64,000 nucleotides of DNA, taken from NCBI RefSeq assembly GCF_020621385.1, contig NZ_JAESVA010000001.1, positions 1-64,000 of the forward strand. The letters run 5' to 3'. Both the position numbers and the translations under genes were made by a program. Below are positions 16,857 through 25,458 of this stretch, piece by piece (positions within the stretch are counted from its first letter, which is position 1; each line of letters starts with the position of its first letter). The notes beneath the pieces were generated by a model. The model did no database searches. It was not told where the DNA came from and worked only from the letters and a program-made list of their open reading frames with translations. This DNA is from Acidisoma cellulosilyticum (GTDB lineage Bacteria > Pseudomonadota > Alphaproteobacteria > Acetobacterales > Acetobacteraceae).

Positions 16857-18101
16857 ATGCCTCACACTGACTTGACCGGCCCTGACAGCCCGAAGCCGAC
16901 CACCGCCAAGGCCGGAAGCCGCGACCGTAAGACAGGGCCCGAACGCCTGCGCATTACCCGCAGCCGCGCCGGCGCGCCCGCGGACGGCGGTCCCCCTTCG
17001 CCAACCCTCGCCCGTTCGGGCCGTGGCGCGACCACCAATCCCGGCGTGCGGTTCGAGACCCAGGAAACCGTCGCGACCGACGACGGCTGGGGCTCGCTCG
17101 ATGCCTGTTTCGGTGACCTGCCACCGCTGGAGACGACGCTGATCCGCGACAGTTCGCGCACGGTGATTGCCCGCAACACCAGCCCCGATCTGGGATTTGA
17201 CCGATCAATCAACCCCTATCGCGGCTGCGAGCACGGTTGCATCTATTGCTTCGCGCGGCCGAGCCACGCCTATCTTGGCTATTCACCCGGCCTCGATTTC
17301 GAGACCAAGCTGCTGTTCAAGCCCGAGGTCGCGAGCCTGCTGGAAAAGGAGTTGCGCAAGCCTTCTTACGACCCCAAGCCGATCACGCTCGGCGCCAATA
17401 CGGACCCCTACCAGCCGATCGAGCGGCGCTTGCAATTGACCCGCCAGGTGCTGGAAGTGCTGCGCGAATTCGGCCATCCGGTCAGCATCGTCACCAAATC
17501 CGCGCTTGTCCTGCGCGATCTCGATATTCTGCGCGACATGGCGTCACGCGGGCTGGTGCAGGTTTTCCTCTCCGTCACCACATTGGACCCGGCGCTGGCG
17601 CGGGTGATGGAACCCCGCGCCAGCGCCCCGCATTTGCGGTTGCGCGCGGTCACGGGTCTGAAACAGGCGGGCGTTCCGGTCGGCGTGCTCTCGGCCCCCA
17701 TGATCCCTGGCTTGAACGATGTCGAGTTGGAGGCGATCATCGCGGCCTCGGCCCAGGCCGGGGCGGACCGCGCGGGCTATGTCATGCTGCGTCTGCCGTT
17801 GGAATTGCGCGAGATGTTCGAGGCCTGGCTCAATCAGCATGTCCCGGCGCGGGCGCAGCATGTGCTGAGTCTGATCAGGCAGGTGCGGGGCGGCGCGCTG
17901 TATGACGCGAGCTTCGGGCAGCGTTTTACCGGCACCGGCGCCTATGCCGATCTCATTGCCCAGCGTTTCCAGATGGCGACGCGCCGCCATGGGCTGGATG
18001 GCCGCATGGCGAGGCTGGATGTGGCGCAGTTTCTTGTGCCGGATCGATTTAAAGCCGCGCCCGCCAATGCGGCGCCAGAAAAGCAGATGTCGCTGTTCTG
18101 A
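16857..18101 (+). CDS. PA0069-type radical SAM protein
   Basis: A 414-residue radical S-adenosylmethionine protein. The [4Fe-4S] cluster motif is CEHGCIYC in the block NPYRGCEHGCIYCFARPSHAYLG, close to spore photoproduct lyase-like enzymes (the Rv2578c/PA0069 family). Further blocks are ITLGANTDPYQPIE, SIVTKSALVLRDLDIL and FLSVTTLDPALARVMEPRA. The reaction is not established for this family. Start ATG 16857 is chosen for the AAGGAGG seven bases before it. The N-terminal 75 residues are low-complexity (Arg, Gly, Pro). It is followed by the DUF427 gene on the same strand. Confidence 0.88.
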   Translation: MPHTDLTGPDSPKPTTAKAGSRDRKTGPERLRITRSRAGAPADGGPPSPTLARSGRGATTNPGVRFETQETVATDDGWGSLDACFGDLPPLETTLIRDSSRTVIARNTSPDLGFDRSINPYRGCEHGCIYCFARPSHAYLGYSPGLDFETKLLFKPEVASLLEKELRKPSYDPKPITLGANTDPYQPIERRLQLTRQVLEVLREFGHPVSIVTKSALVLRDLDILRDMASRGLVQVFLSVTTLDPALARVMEPRASAPHLRLRAVTGLKQAGVPVGVLSAPMIPGLNDVELEAIIAASAQAGADRAGYVMLRLPLELREMFEAWLNQHVPARAQHVLSLIRQVRGGALYDASFGQRFTGTGAYADLIAQRFQMATRRHGLDGRMARLDVAQFLVPDRFKAAPANAAPEKQMSLF

Positions 18102-18158
18102 TGGAACGGCGATAGACTGCCCATAGTGGCCGCTCAACAGCGCTTCAGGAGGTTTGCC

Positions 18159-18539
18159 TTGCCCGAGAAAACCATCAAAATCCCTGGCCCCGACCATCCG
18201 ATCAGCGTGGACCTTAACCCGAAACGGGTCGTGGTAACACTCGGCGGCAAGGTGATCGCGGATACGAAAGCGGCACTGACGCTGCGCGAGGCGAGCTATC
18301 CGCCGGTTCAATATATCCCCCGCGCGGATGTCGCCATGGACCTGCTGGAACGCTCGGCCACCGAAAGCTATTGCCCTTATAAGGGCGAGGCCGCGTATTT
18401 CAGCATCCAGACCGATGGGCAGCGCTCAGCCGATGCGATCTGGACCTATGAGACGCCGTATGACGCCGTCGCCGCGATCAAGGATCACCTCGCCTTCTAC
18501 CCTAACCGCGTCGACGCGATTACCGAGCAGGCGGACTGA
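18159..18539 (+). CDS. DUF427 domain-containing protein
   Basis: A 126-residue protein with the DUF427 pattern: KRVVVTLGGKVIADT, YPPVQYIPRADVAMDLLE, the strongly conserved SYCPYKGEAAYFS, and AIWTYETPYDAVAAIKDHLAFYP. The fold is a small beta-tent; the function of the family is not established. Translation most likely starts at TTG 18159, because AGGAGG at 18147-18152 sits six bases before it; the GTG at 18126 has no such site. It follows the radical SAM gene by about 58 bases. Confidence 0.85.
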   Translation: MPEKTIKIPGPDHPISVDLNPKRVVVTLGGKVIADTKAALTLREASYPPVQYIPRADVAMDLLERSATESYCPYKGEAAYFSIQTDGQRSADAIWTYETPYDAVAAIKDHLAFYPNRVDAITEQAD

Positions 18540-18553
18540 GGGCCAGCCCGCTC

Positions 18554-18922
18554 TCAGCCTTCCTTCGCCCAGCCCTGGCTCAACAACAGGTGCAGCGGCC
18601 GCAACGGGCCGAGTTCGAGGAAGTCGAACTCCATCAACCCGTTCTGGCCGAGCGGCAGGGCGGACAGCAGGGCAAGGGCTTCCGCGACCGACGTGACGTT
18701 CATCAGAAAGACCGGCCCATTGCCGTTCTGTTGTGACCACCACTGATCGATCTTGCCGGCCAGAAACAGCCTGACCGTATCGGGCACTTCCTCCGACAGG
18801 ATGGTTTTGCGCTGTTCCGGCGTCAGCGGTGCCAGCAGACGCGCAATGGCCAGAACCTTGGTGGTCGGCACGGGCGGAAAAGCGCTGGCCCGTCCTGCTG
18901 AAGCCGGGCTCTGGTCCGTCAT
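18554..18922 (-). CDS. Small conserved-looking protein, YciI/muconolactone-isomerase-like
   Basis: A 122-residue protein from ATG 18922. It has an amphipathic helix rich in Leu, Ala and Glu (KVLAIARLLAPLTPEQRKTIL), a WWSQQNGNGPVFLMNVTSVAEALALLSALPLG block and FDFLELGPLRPLHLLL at the end, the pattern of a ferredoxin-like dimeric alpha/beta barrel. I can only say it resembles that fold; the activity is unknown. Its ATG overlaps the stop of the upstream hydrolase remnant (ATGA), so it was once translated in tandem with a full hydrolase. Confidence 0.6.
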   Translation of the reverse strand: MTDQSPASAGRASAFPPVPTTKVLAIARLLAPLTPEQRKTILSEEVPDTVRLFLAGKIDQWWSQQNGNGPVFLMNVTSVAEALALLSALPLGQNGLMEFDFLELGPLRPLHLLLSQGWAKEG

Positions 18923-19251
18923 GACAGCATCGCTTTCGCCACCCCTTCCGGATCGTCGATCTGCAGCCAATGCCCGGCCGGCAGCACAGTGAGGCTCGCT
19001 GTTTTGAGCTGCACTTGGCGCTTCTCCGCGACCGCGACGGTGATATAGGGATCAAGCGCGCCCCAGATCAGTTTCACCGGCACGTCCAATTCTTTCAGCT
19101 CTGCCAGATGTCCGGCGTTACGCGCGTGCTCGGCGTAGAACTCCGCGGCCATCAGCACGAAGGCCGGCCCGGAACTCGGATAGTCGCGCGCATAAAGACT
19201 GCCTTGCTCGCGCGCGATCCGATGCTCGGTCGCGATGGGACGATCGGCCAT
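18919..19251 (-). pseudogene. C-terminal fragment of an alpha/beta hydrolase
   Basis: Only 110 residues are present. They match the last third of an alpha/beta hydrolase: VPVKLIWGALDPYITVAVAEK carries the acidic catalytic residue and VLPAGHWLQIDDPEGVAKAM carries the catalytic His. The oxyanion region, the nucleophile elbow GxSxG and about 150 N-terminal residues are missing. The beginning of the remaining frame (RDYPSSGPAFVLMAAEFYAEHARNAG) is a normal cap-domain stretch, so the gene was cut rather than badly started. It lies directly after carbonic anhydrase, which suggests a deletion joined the two. Confidence 0.65.
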
Positions 19252-19281
19252 GATTACCTCGCGATGGGTTGCAGATGACGT

Positions 19282-19836
19282 TCAGGCCGCGGCGACGGCT
19301 TCCAAAGGGGCTGTCGGCACCACCATTTCCACCCGTCCCGTCGCGCAGTCATAGACCAGGCCCGTGACCAGGGCGCCGACCGGTGTTTTCGGATTGCGCT
19401 TGAGCGAGGCAACATCCATCGCGACGGCCGCATGCGGATCGGTAATCGCCATGCTCTCCAGCCCTGCGACCGTTGTGCCCATATGCTTCGCCAACAGGTC
19501 CGGCGCATGGGTCTGACAATGGCGGATGCCGCAATCCGTATGATGCAGCACAATGAGGTTCCAGCCCGGCCCGATATCGCCACCGAGTGCGTTCACGACC
19601 GAGCGCAACAAGGCCATGGTCTCCAGCGTGCCGGGATCGGTGCGGCCGCCGACATTGCGGATGACCGCTGCCTCGCCGGGCGTCAGCTTGAAAATATCGA
19701 AAGGATCGACACGCGGATCGGCGCAGCTGATGATGATCGTCTTGCGCGACGGCATCATTTTCAGACCCGAAACAAAACCGTCAGCCGAAAAATCATCGTT
19801 GCGGGCCGCCAGGCTGTCTATGACGTCGGAACTCAC
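19282..19836 (-). CDS. Beta-class carbonic anhydrase
   Basis: A 184-residue beta-carbonic anhydrase that interconverts CO2 and bicarbonate. Zinc ligands and the dyad are visible: SCADPRVD (Cys, with the Asp-Arg pair) and LHHTDCGIRHC (His and Cys). AAVIRNVGGR is the conserved core. Translation starts at GTG 19836, because AAGGAGG lies six bases before it; an upstream ATG in the same frame lacks a ribosome site. It is transcribed toward the hydrolase remnant. The upstream region to 19987 is strongly AT-rich. Confidence 0.92.
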   Translation of the reverse strand: MSSDVIDSLAARNDDFSADGFVSGLKMMPSRKTIIISCADPRVDPFDIFKLTPGEAAVIRNVGGRTDPGTLETMALLRSVVNALGGDIGPGWNLIVLHHTDCGIRHCQTHAPDLLAKHMGTTVAGLESMAITDPHAAVAMDVASLKRNPKTPVGALVTGLVYDCATGRVEMVVPTAPLEAVAAA

Positions 19837-20076
19837 GCTCGCCTCCTTATTCCGGTAAAAATAGAGATATTCAACAACTGCCATCGGCAATAAAGATTTA
19901 GAGAAATGCCACGCTTTAAATGGAATTTTGTCTTAAAAATCCAAATAAAATTGATATTATATTGACATATTACTAACAAATCGACGATGAGCGGCATTCG
20001 TTATTTCAGTGATAGCAACATTCGGGGCTTGCCCCAATGTCATAATTCCCTCGTTTCGGGTCAGGACGGTCTCAGC

Positions 20077-21012
20077 ATGTTGACGGTCGGCTTCGTTGTT
20101 TCACCCGGCTTTCCGGTCATGAGCCTGGCAGCCTTATCGGTGTTCGAATTCGCGAATGTCAGCACGGGCAAGCCTTGCTATGATGTGCATATCCTGTCCG
20201 AGGACGGCGGACCCGTTGCCACCGCGATGGGCACAAGCCTGCAGACAGAGGCGTGGGGCGACCGCCAGTTCGATACGCTGATCATCGGCGGGCATACGCG
20301 GGTTCTTCCGACATCCGCAGGTTTGCAAGCCTTCCTCGCTTCCGCCGCCTAGAACTCCCGCCGCGTCTCCTCCATCTGCACCGGCGTTTTCGCGCTGGCC
20401 GATGCGGGTGTGCTGGGGCAAAGGCGCGTCACCACCCATTGGCTGTTTACCGAGGATTTCACGACGCGCTACCCCAACCTTCGGCTGGAGAAGGACCGCA
20501 TCTTCATCCTGGACGGGCCGATCTGGACCGCCGCCGGCAATAGCGCTGGCATCGACCTGACGCTCGCCATGCTGGAGGCGGATTACGGCGCGGATCTTGC
20601 CTATACCGTCGCGCGGATCATGGTCGTCGAGCATCTACGCGCCGGTGAACGCTCCCAGCATTCGGCCCTACTGGCGATGAACCCGCGATCCGACCGTATT
20701 CAGACCGCGCTGACCTATGCCCGGCAAAACCTGAGGGGCGTATTGTCGGTGGAGGTTCTGGCCCAGGCCGCCGGCCTAGGCCCGCGCCAGTTCAGCCGCG
20801 CCTTCCGGACGGAGACCGGCACGTCGCCCGCCAAGGCGATCGAGACGCTGCGCATCGAAGCTGCACAACTGATGATCGAGCAGAGCAATCACCCGATCGA
20901 GATCATCGCGGCCGAGACCGGGTTCGGCGATCAGGAGCGGATGCGCCGCGCCTTCCAGCGTGTGCTCGGCCGCCCGCCGCAGGCGATCCGCGCTCAGGCC
21001 AAAGCACGCTAG
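20077..21012 (+). pseudogene. GlxA-family AraC regulator interrupted by an in-frame amber codon
   Basis: The reading frame encodes a 311-residue GlxA-type regulator: an N-terminal DJ-1/PfpI-like domain (MLTVGFVVSPGFPVMSLAAL to SSICTGVFALADAGVLGQRR and VTTHW) and a C-terminal AraC helix-turn-helix (VEVLAQAAGLGPRQFSRAFR, FGDQERMRRAFQRVLGRPP). A TAG at 20350-20352 (codon 92) splits it just before SSICTG, in the DJ-1 domain. Both parts are in the same frame and otherwise intact, so a single substitution caused it. Start ATG 20077 has AGGA upstream. It is convergent with the DeoR gene, overlapping by four bases. Confidence 0.75.
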
Positions 21013-21770
21013 CCCTCAGCCTGAATGATGGTGATGCCGCGGTCGCGATAAGGCGCCAGTAACGCGGGCGCGGTATCCGCCTCCACCACCAGGCTATCGA
21101 TCTCGGTCAGCGGTAGAACGCGAAAGGGTGAGACGGCGCCGAGCTTTTCGGCCGAGGCCAGAACCACCGTCTCCGCCGCCTGACGGGCGAGCGCGCGCTT
21201 GATGGCGGCTTCCTCGGCGTCACCCGTCGTCACCCCATAGTCAGGGTGAACGCCCGTCACGCCGAGGAAAAAAAGATCGGCGCGGATACCGGCGATCATC
21301 TCGACCGCGACCGTCCCCATCGCGACCATGGAATGGCGGAACAGCCGCCCGCCGATCATCTCGACCGTGATCCGCTCATGTCCGGCCAGTTCCACCGCAA
21401 TGCTTGGGCTATGGGTCACGACCGTCGCCGCCAGGTCACGCGGCAACAGACGGGCCATCTGCACGGAGGTCGTGCCGCCGTCGAGGATGATCACCTGACC
21501 CGGCTGCACCATGCGCGCGGCGACCGCAGCCACGGCCATCTTGGATTGCGGCGAGACGGACCAGCGGGCGGGCAAAGCGGCTATCGCGGGGGACGCCGGC
21601 AAGGCACCGCCGTGTACACGCAGCAGCAGCCCTTCAGCCGCCAATTCGCGCAGGTCGCGCCGCAGCGTGTCCTCCGACAGGCCCAGCGCCTCCGCAACGG
21701 TCTTGGCGACAATCCGCCCGTCCCGCCGCAGCCGGTCAAGGATAAAGGCCTTTCGCTCGGAGGTCAGCAT
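21009..21770 (-). CDS. DeoR/GlpR-family transcriptional regulator
   Basis: A 253-residue regulator: N-terminal winged helix (MLTSERKAFILDRLRRDGR, then LGLSEDTLRRDLRELAAEGL and RVHGGALP) and a C-terminal sugar-phosphate sensor domain with MVQPGQVIILDGGTTSVQMARLL. The family represses sugar catabolic operons and is released by a phosphorylated sugar. Start ATG 21770 is preferred to a GTG at 21803. It is divergent from nudK, with a 90-base spacer containing TGCACGTTTATGCACG direct repeats, a possible operator. No sugar operon lies next to it, so its target is unknown. Confidence 0.87.
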   Translation of the reverse strand: MLTSERKAFILDRLRRDGRIVAKTVAEALGLSEDTLRRDLRELAAEGLLLRVHGGALPASPAIAALPARWSVSPQSKMAVAAVAARMVQPGQVIILDGGTTSVQMARLLPRDLAATVVTHSPSIAVELAGHERITVEMIGGRLFRHSMVAMGTVAVEMIAGIRADLFFLGVTGVHPDYGVTTGDAEEAAIKRALARQAAETVVLASAEKLGAVSPFRVLPLTEIDSLVVEADTAPALLAPYRDRGITIIQAEG

Positions 21771-21860
21771 CGCGAATATACCTGAATTTTCTTGACTCTG
21801 CACGTTTATGCACGTTTTGTCACGAAATTAAGACCCAGCCTATCGTGAGGGAGACAAGGG

Positions 21861-22442
21861 ATGAGCATCGCCGATCGCGTGCAGGTGCATGAGGTGCAGA
21901 CCCTCTCGGCCGATTGGTATGTGCTGAAAAAGACCCGTTTCAGCTTCCGCCGCAGCGACGGGGATTGGCAGGAGCAGTGGCGAGAGACCTATGATCGCGG
22001 CAATGGCGCGACCATTCTGCTCTACAATCTCGACCGGCGGACGGTCATCCTCACCCGGCAATTCCGCTATCCGACCTTCGTCAACGGGTATGACGATCTG
22101 CTGATCGAAACGCCGGCCGGGTTGCTGGATCAGGCCGAGCCCGAGACGCGCATCCGCGCGGAAGTGGAGGAGGAAACCGGCTTTCGCGTCGGCATTGTGG
22201 AGCCGGTTTTCGACGCCTTCATGAGCCCCGGTTCAGTGACGGAGAAACTGCATTTCTTCGCCGCCCCCTATGCGCCGCAAGACCGTGTCAGCGCAGGCGG
22301 CGGCAATATCGAAGAAGGCGAGGATATCGGATTATTGGAAATGACCGTCGACGTGGCGCTCGCTGGCATCCGCACCGGGACAATCTGCGACGCCAAGACC
22401 ATCATGCTGCTGCAATACGCGGCCCTTCACATCTTCCGCTGA
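21861..22442 (+). CDS. nudK: NUDIX hydrolase, NudK-like (GDP-mannose pyrophosphatase)
   Basis: The 193-residue protein aligns with E. coli NudK in several blocks: REVYDRGNGATILLYN-type (here YDRGNGATILLYN), VILTRQFRYPTFVNG, the family-specific short NUDIX box AGLLDQAEPETRIRAEVEEE, and YMSPGSVTEKLHFF-type (here FMSPGSVTEKLHFF). NudK hydrolyses GDP-mannose to GMP and mannose 1-phosphate. The missing residue in the NUDIX box matches NudK spacing rather than the general consensus. Start ATG 21861 has GGGAGACAAGGG upstream. Confidence 0.85.
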   Translation: MSIADRVQVHEVQTLSADWYVLKKTRFSFRRSDGDWQEQWRETYDRGNGATILLYNLDRRTVILTRQFRYPTFVNGYDDLLIETPAGLLDQAEPETRIRAEVEEETGFRVGIVEPVFDAFMSPGSVTEKLHFFAAPYAPQDRVSAGGGNIEEGEDIGLLEMTVDVALAGIRTGTICDAKTIMLLQYAALHIFR

Positions 22443-22503
22443 AGGGTCTCTTTCCAGAAAGCCGCGCCTATCTCATTGTTTCTTTGTGAGATGAGGCGGC
22501 GGA

Positions 22504-23961
22504 ATGGCGCGGGTGACGAAAAGCAAGACGAAGCAGGCCCCGGTTCTGCTGTGGTTCCGGCGAGACCTGCGGCTGGCGGACCAGGACGCGGTCGCGGCAG
22601 CCGCAGAATCCGGTGCGCCCGTGGTCCCGGTCTTTATCCTGGATGACAGCGACCGACGCCCGCATCGCGCCATCGGCGGCGCCTCCCGCTGGTGGCTGCA
22701 TTACTCTCTCCAAAACCTGGGTGAAAGCCTGGAGAGGCTGGAGAACCCGCTCATTCTCCGCCGTGGTGACAGCGCGAAGACGATTCTGGCGCTGGTCGCG
22801 GAGACCGGGGCAAGCGCCGTCCATACCGGCTTCATGCCCGACCCTGGCGACCGCACCATCGATAAAACGGTGCATGACGCGCTGACGGACAAGGACTGTC
22901 AGCTCATCCGCCATCGCACCACGCTGCTGCATGACCCGCATAAGGTGAAGACGCAGACAGGCAATCCCTTCCGCGTCTTCACGCCCTTTTCCAAGGCGTT
23001 TGAGGCGCAGGTGCATGTGCGGCCGCCCACCCCAGCGCCAAAACACCTCTCTGCCGGCCCGACCTTGGCATCGGACAAGCTGGCGGATTGGCATCTGCTG
23101 CCGACAATCCCCTGGGACAAGGGCATGGCGGAGGAATGGACTCCCGGCGAGGCGGGGGCAGCCGAACGCCTGGCCGATTTCGTGGCGGATGCGGTCTCAG
23201 ACTATCAAACCGCCCGGGATATTCCGGGCGAAGCCGGCACTTCCCGCCTGTCCCCGCATCTGCATTGGGGTGAGATTTCGCCCTGGCAGGTCTGGGAGGC
23301 CGTGGGCCAAGCGAAGGGCCATGCGGGCGTCACCACCTATCGCCGCGAACTGATCTGGCGGGAATTCGCGGCCCATCTGCTGTGGCATTATCCGCAACTG
23401 GTCGACCAGCCGCTGCGAACCGAATTTTCCGACTTTCCGTGGCGGGACGACAGGGCCGGAGAAACCGCCTGGCAGCGCGGCCAGACCGGTATCCCCATCG
23501 TCGATGCCGGATTGCGGGAGCTTTGGAGCATCGGCTGGATGCATAATCGCGTCCGCATGATCGTGGCATCCCTGCTGGTGAAGCATCTGCTCATTCCCTG
23601 GCAAACCGGGGAAAGCTGGTTCTGGGACACGTTGGTCGATGCCGATCTGGCGAACAATTGCGTAAGCTGGCAATGGGTCGCGGGCTGCGGGGCCGATGCC
23701 GCGCCCTTCTTCCGCATCTTCAATCCTGTCTTGCAGGGCAAGAAATTCGACCCGAAAGGCTATTACGTGCGCCAATGGTTGCCCGAGCTGAAAGACCTGC
23801 CGGACGCCCATATCCATGAGCCTTGGGCGGCGCCAGAGATCATCCTGCGGGCGGCGAAGGTCAGCCTGGGCAAGACCTATCCCATGCCGATCGTCGATCT
23901 GGCCGAAGGCCGCGCCCGCGCGCTGGCAGCGCTGAAACAGATCAGCGGGCGGAACGGCTGA
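22504..23961 (+). CDS. phrB: Deoxyribodipyrimidine photolyase
   Basis: A 485-residue class I CPD photolyase that splits cyclobutane pyrimidine dimers using blue light. The N-terminal alpha/beta antenna domain starts PVLLWFRRDLRLADQDAV (residues 10-140). The FAD-binding helical domain spans about 200-475, with HLHWGEISPWQVW, WREFAAHLLWHYP, IVDAGLRELWSIGWMHNRVR and the signature DADLANNCVSWQWVAGCGAD. Start ATG 22504 has GAGGCGGCGGA upstream. The next gene overlaps its stop by one base (TGATG), so they are probably cotranslated. Confidence 0.94.
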   Translation: MARVTKSKTKQAPVLLWFRRDLRLADQDAVAAAAESGAPVVPVFILDDSDRRPHRAIGGASRWWLHYSLQNLGESLERLENPLILRRGDSAKTILALVAETGASAVHTGFMPDPGDRTIDKTVHDALTDKDCQLIRHRTTLLHDPHKVKTQTGNPFRVFTPFSKAFEAQVHVRPPTPAPKHLSAGPTLASDKLADWHLLPTIPWDKGMAEEWTPGEAGAAERLADFVADAVSDYQTARDIPGEAGTSRLSPHLHWGEISPWQVWEAVGQAKGHAGVTTYRRELIWREFAAHLLWHYPQLVDQPLRTEFSDFPWRDDRAGETAWQRGQTGIPIVDAGLRELWSIGWMHNRVRMIVASLLVKHLLIPWQTGESWFWDTLVDADLANNCVSWQWVAGCGADAAPFFRIFNPVLQGKKFDPKGYYVRQWLPELKDLPDAHIHEPWAAPEIILRAAKVSLGKTYPMPIVDLAEGRARALAALKQISGRNG

Positions 23962-24422
23962 TGGACCCGGCCGCCAGCGCACCGCCTGTCTCTCTGCCGG
24001 AATGGGTGGCGCTGGCCGCCGGGTTTCTGCTCGCCTTGCTGGTGATGGCAAGGCGGCGCTCACCCACCGTGTCGCGGCGCGCTCGCTGGTTGACGGCCGC
24101 TTTGTTCATCGCCGCCTGCCTGTTCATCACCATCGCATTCGGCGCCATCCTTACCGCCCATCGCCCTGCCTTGGCCGAGCTGACCAACCAGAGGTGGTTC
24201 ATCCTGCCGATGGTCGCCATCGCCGTCCTGGCCTTCGTCGCGAAGCAGAATCTTGGCCTCCTTTACGGCGCGGTGGAAATCATCGTGGCGCTGCTGATGT
24301 TCTGGTTTTCGGTCCGCGCGCATAATGACAGCCTGCTGGTCAAAGGCCTGACGCTGTCATCCGGCGTCTATGTCTTCGTGCGCGGGATGGAGACCATCCG
24401 GAACGGGCTGCGCCGCGGTTGA
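23961..24422 (+). CDS. Four-helix integral membrane protein of unknown function
   Basis: A 153-residue protein with four hydrophobic segments: LPEWVALAAGFLLALLVMA, WLTAALFIAACLFITIAFG, ILPMVAIAVLAFVAK and YGAVEIIVALLMFWFSV. Both tails are basic. I do not recognise the family. Its ATG at 23961 overlaps the phrB stop (TGATG), so translation is coupled to photolyase. A membrane role linked to light or DNA repair is only a guess from context. Confidence 0.7.
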   Translation: MDPAASAPPVSLPEWVALAAGFLLALLVMARRRSPTVSRRARWLTAALFIAACLFITIAFGAILTAHRPALAELTNQRWFILPMVAIAVLAFVAKQNLGLLYGAVEIIVALLMFWFSVRAHNDSLLVKGLTLSSGVYVFVRGMETIRNGLRRG

Positions 24423-24484
24423 GAGCTTGCAACTGACGCCGGCCGACCTATCTGCTGGTCACAACAAGCGTGAGGACAAGCCCC

Positions 24485-24721
24485 ATGGCCCGCAGCACTT
24501 TTTCAGACTCCGCCCGCGATGCCGCGGGTCGTATTCAGGATGCCGTCGGCGACTTCGCGGATGACGCGCAGGACCAGGCTCGCCGTCGCTACCGCACGGC
24601 CCGCGGCCAGGCCGAGGGCTATTTCGACGAAGCGTCGGACCGCATTCGCGAGCAACCGCTGGTCGCCGGCCTCGCGATTCTCGCGATCGGCTATATCCTC
24701 GGTCGTCTTCGCGTTCTCTGA
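24485..24721 (+). CDS. Small amphipathic stress-type membrane protein (CsbD/DUF883-like)
   Basis: A 78-residue protein starting at ATG 24485 (GAGGA upstream). The first 50 residues form a highly charged helix, SARDAAGRIQDAVGDFADDA, and the C-terminal 20 residues form a single hydrophobic anchor, PLVAGLAILAIGYILGRL. This layout matches the CsbD/ElaB-YqjD group of stress-induced ribosome- or membrane-associated proteins. Assignment to that group is by pattern only. It stands between the membrane protein and the CPBP protease on the same strand. Confidence 0.7.
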   Translation: MARSTFSDSARDAAGRIQDAVGDFADDAQDQARRRYRTARGQAEGYFDEASDRIREQPLVAGLAILAIGYILGRLRVL

Positions 24722-24759
24722 GCCTTGATGCGAGCCCGCCACTGGCGGACAATGCCTGC

Positions 24760-25428
24760 ATGAGCGTTCATGAGACATCCATGGAAGCCCGGAGCCGCCC
24801 CTCCGGGCTTTTACATGTCCGACTTGCTTTGGAATTCGCCGCGATCTTCATCGGCGGCCCACTGGCTATCCTCGCCATCCACCGTGGCGGGATTCTGTTC
24901 CTGATCCTTTGGCTCGGCGCATTGGTGGCCTGGGCCGGAACCCGCGGCCGGGCCAAACTGCCCAAACCCGCCGCGATGCACGAGATCAGGGGCATTCTGA
25001 TCCGTTTCGCGGTGCTGGCCCCGCTCATCACCCTCGTGACCTGGGCCGCCTTCCCACACCTGTTCCTCAGCCTGCCGCGCCAGCGCCCGCTGTTCTGGGC
25101 GCTGATCATGGTGCTTTATCCGCTGCTGTCGGTCTGGCCGCAGGAGATGCTGTATCGCTCTCTGCTATTCCATCGCTATCGGGCGCTGTTCCGCAGCGAT
25201 ATCGCCCTGATCCTGGTGAGCGCTGTCGCCTTCGGCTTCGCGCATATCATCTTCCTGAACTGGATCGCGATCGCCATGACAGCGGCCGGCGGGCTGCTAT
25301 TCGCGCGGGACTATGCGCGTCACCGGTCCCTGCCGCTCACCTGCCTGGAACACAGCCTTTACGGTTGTCTGATCTTTACCGTCGGCCTCGGCCGGTTTTT
25401 CTATACCGGTGCCGCCTGGCATCATTGA
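24760..25428 (+). CDS. CPBP-family intramembrane glutamic-type protease
   Basis: A 222-residue membrane protein with about seven hydrophobic segments. CPBP/Abi motif 1 appears as PQEMLYRSLLFHRY (normally EExxxR, here QExxxR), motif 2 as FGFAHIIFLN (FxxxH), and motif 3 as LEHSLYG (HxxxB-type). The family includes Rce1-like CAAX proteases and bacteriocin-immunity proteins. Loss of the first Glu of the EE pair may reduce or alter activity. It is convergent with dnaE, separated by only 30 bases that form a hairpin. Confidence 0.75.
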   Translation: MSVHETSMEARSRPSGLLHVRLALEFAAIFIGGPLAILAIHRGGILFLILWLGALVAWAGTRGRAKLPKPAAMHEIRGILIRFAVLAPLITLVTWAAFPHLFLSLPRQRPLFWALIMVLYPLLSVWPQEMLYRSLLFHRYRALFRSDIALILVSAVAFGFAHIIFLNWIAIAMTAAGGLLFARDYARHRSLPLTCLEHSLYGCLIFTVGLGRFFYTGAAWHH

Positions 25429-25430
25429 AA

Positions 25431-25456
25431 CAATCGTCATCCGCGCACGACGATTG
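25431..25456. repeat. Hairpin between convergent genes, variant of the dispersed repeat
   Basis: CAATCGTC pairs perfectly with GACGATTG around ATCCGCGCAC. The central GTCATCCGCGCA matches the core of the repeat family seen at 37538 and 47313. It fills the 30 bases between the two convergent stop codons and may end both transcripts. Confidence 0.55.
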
Positions 25457-25458
25457 GG

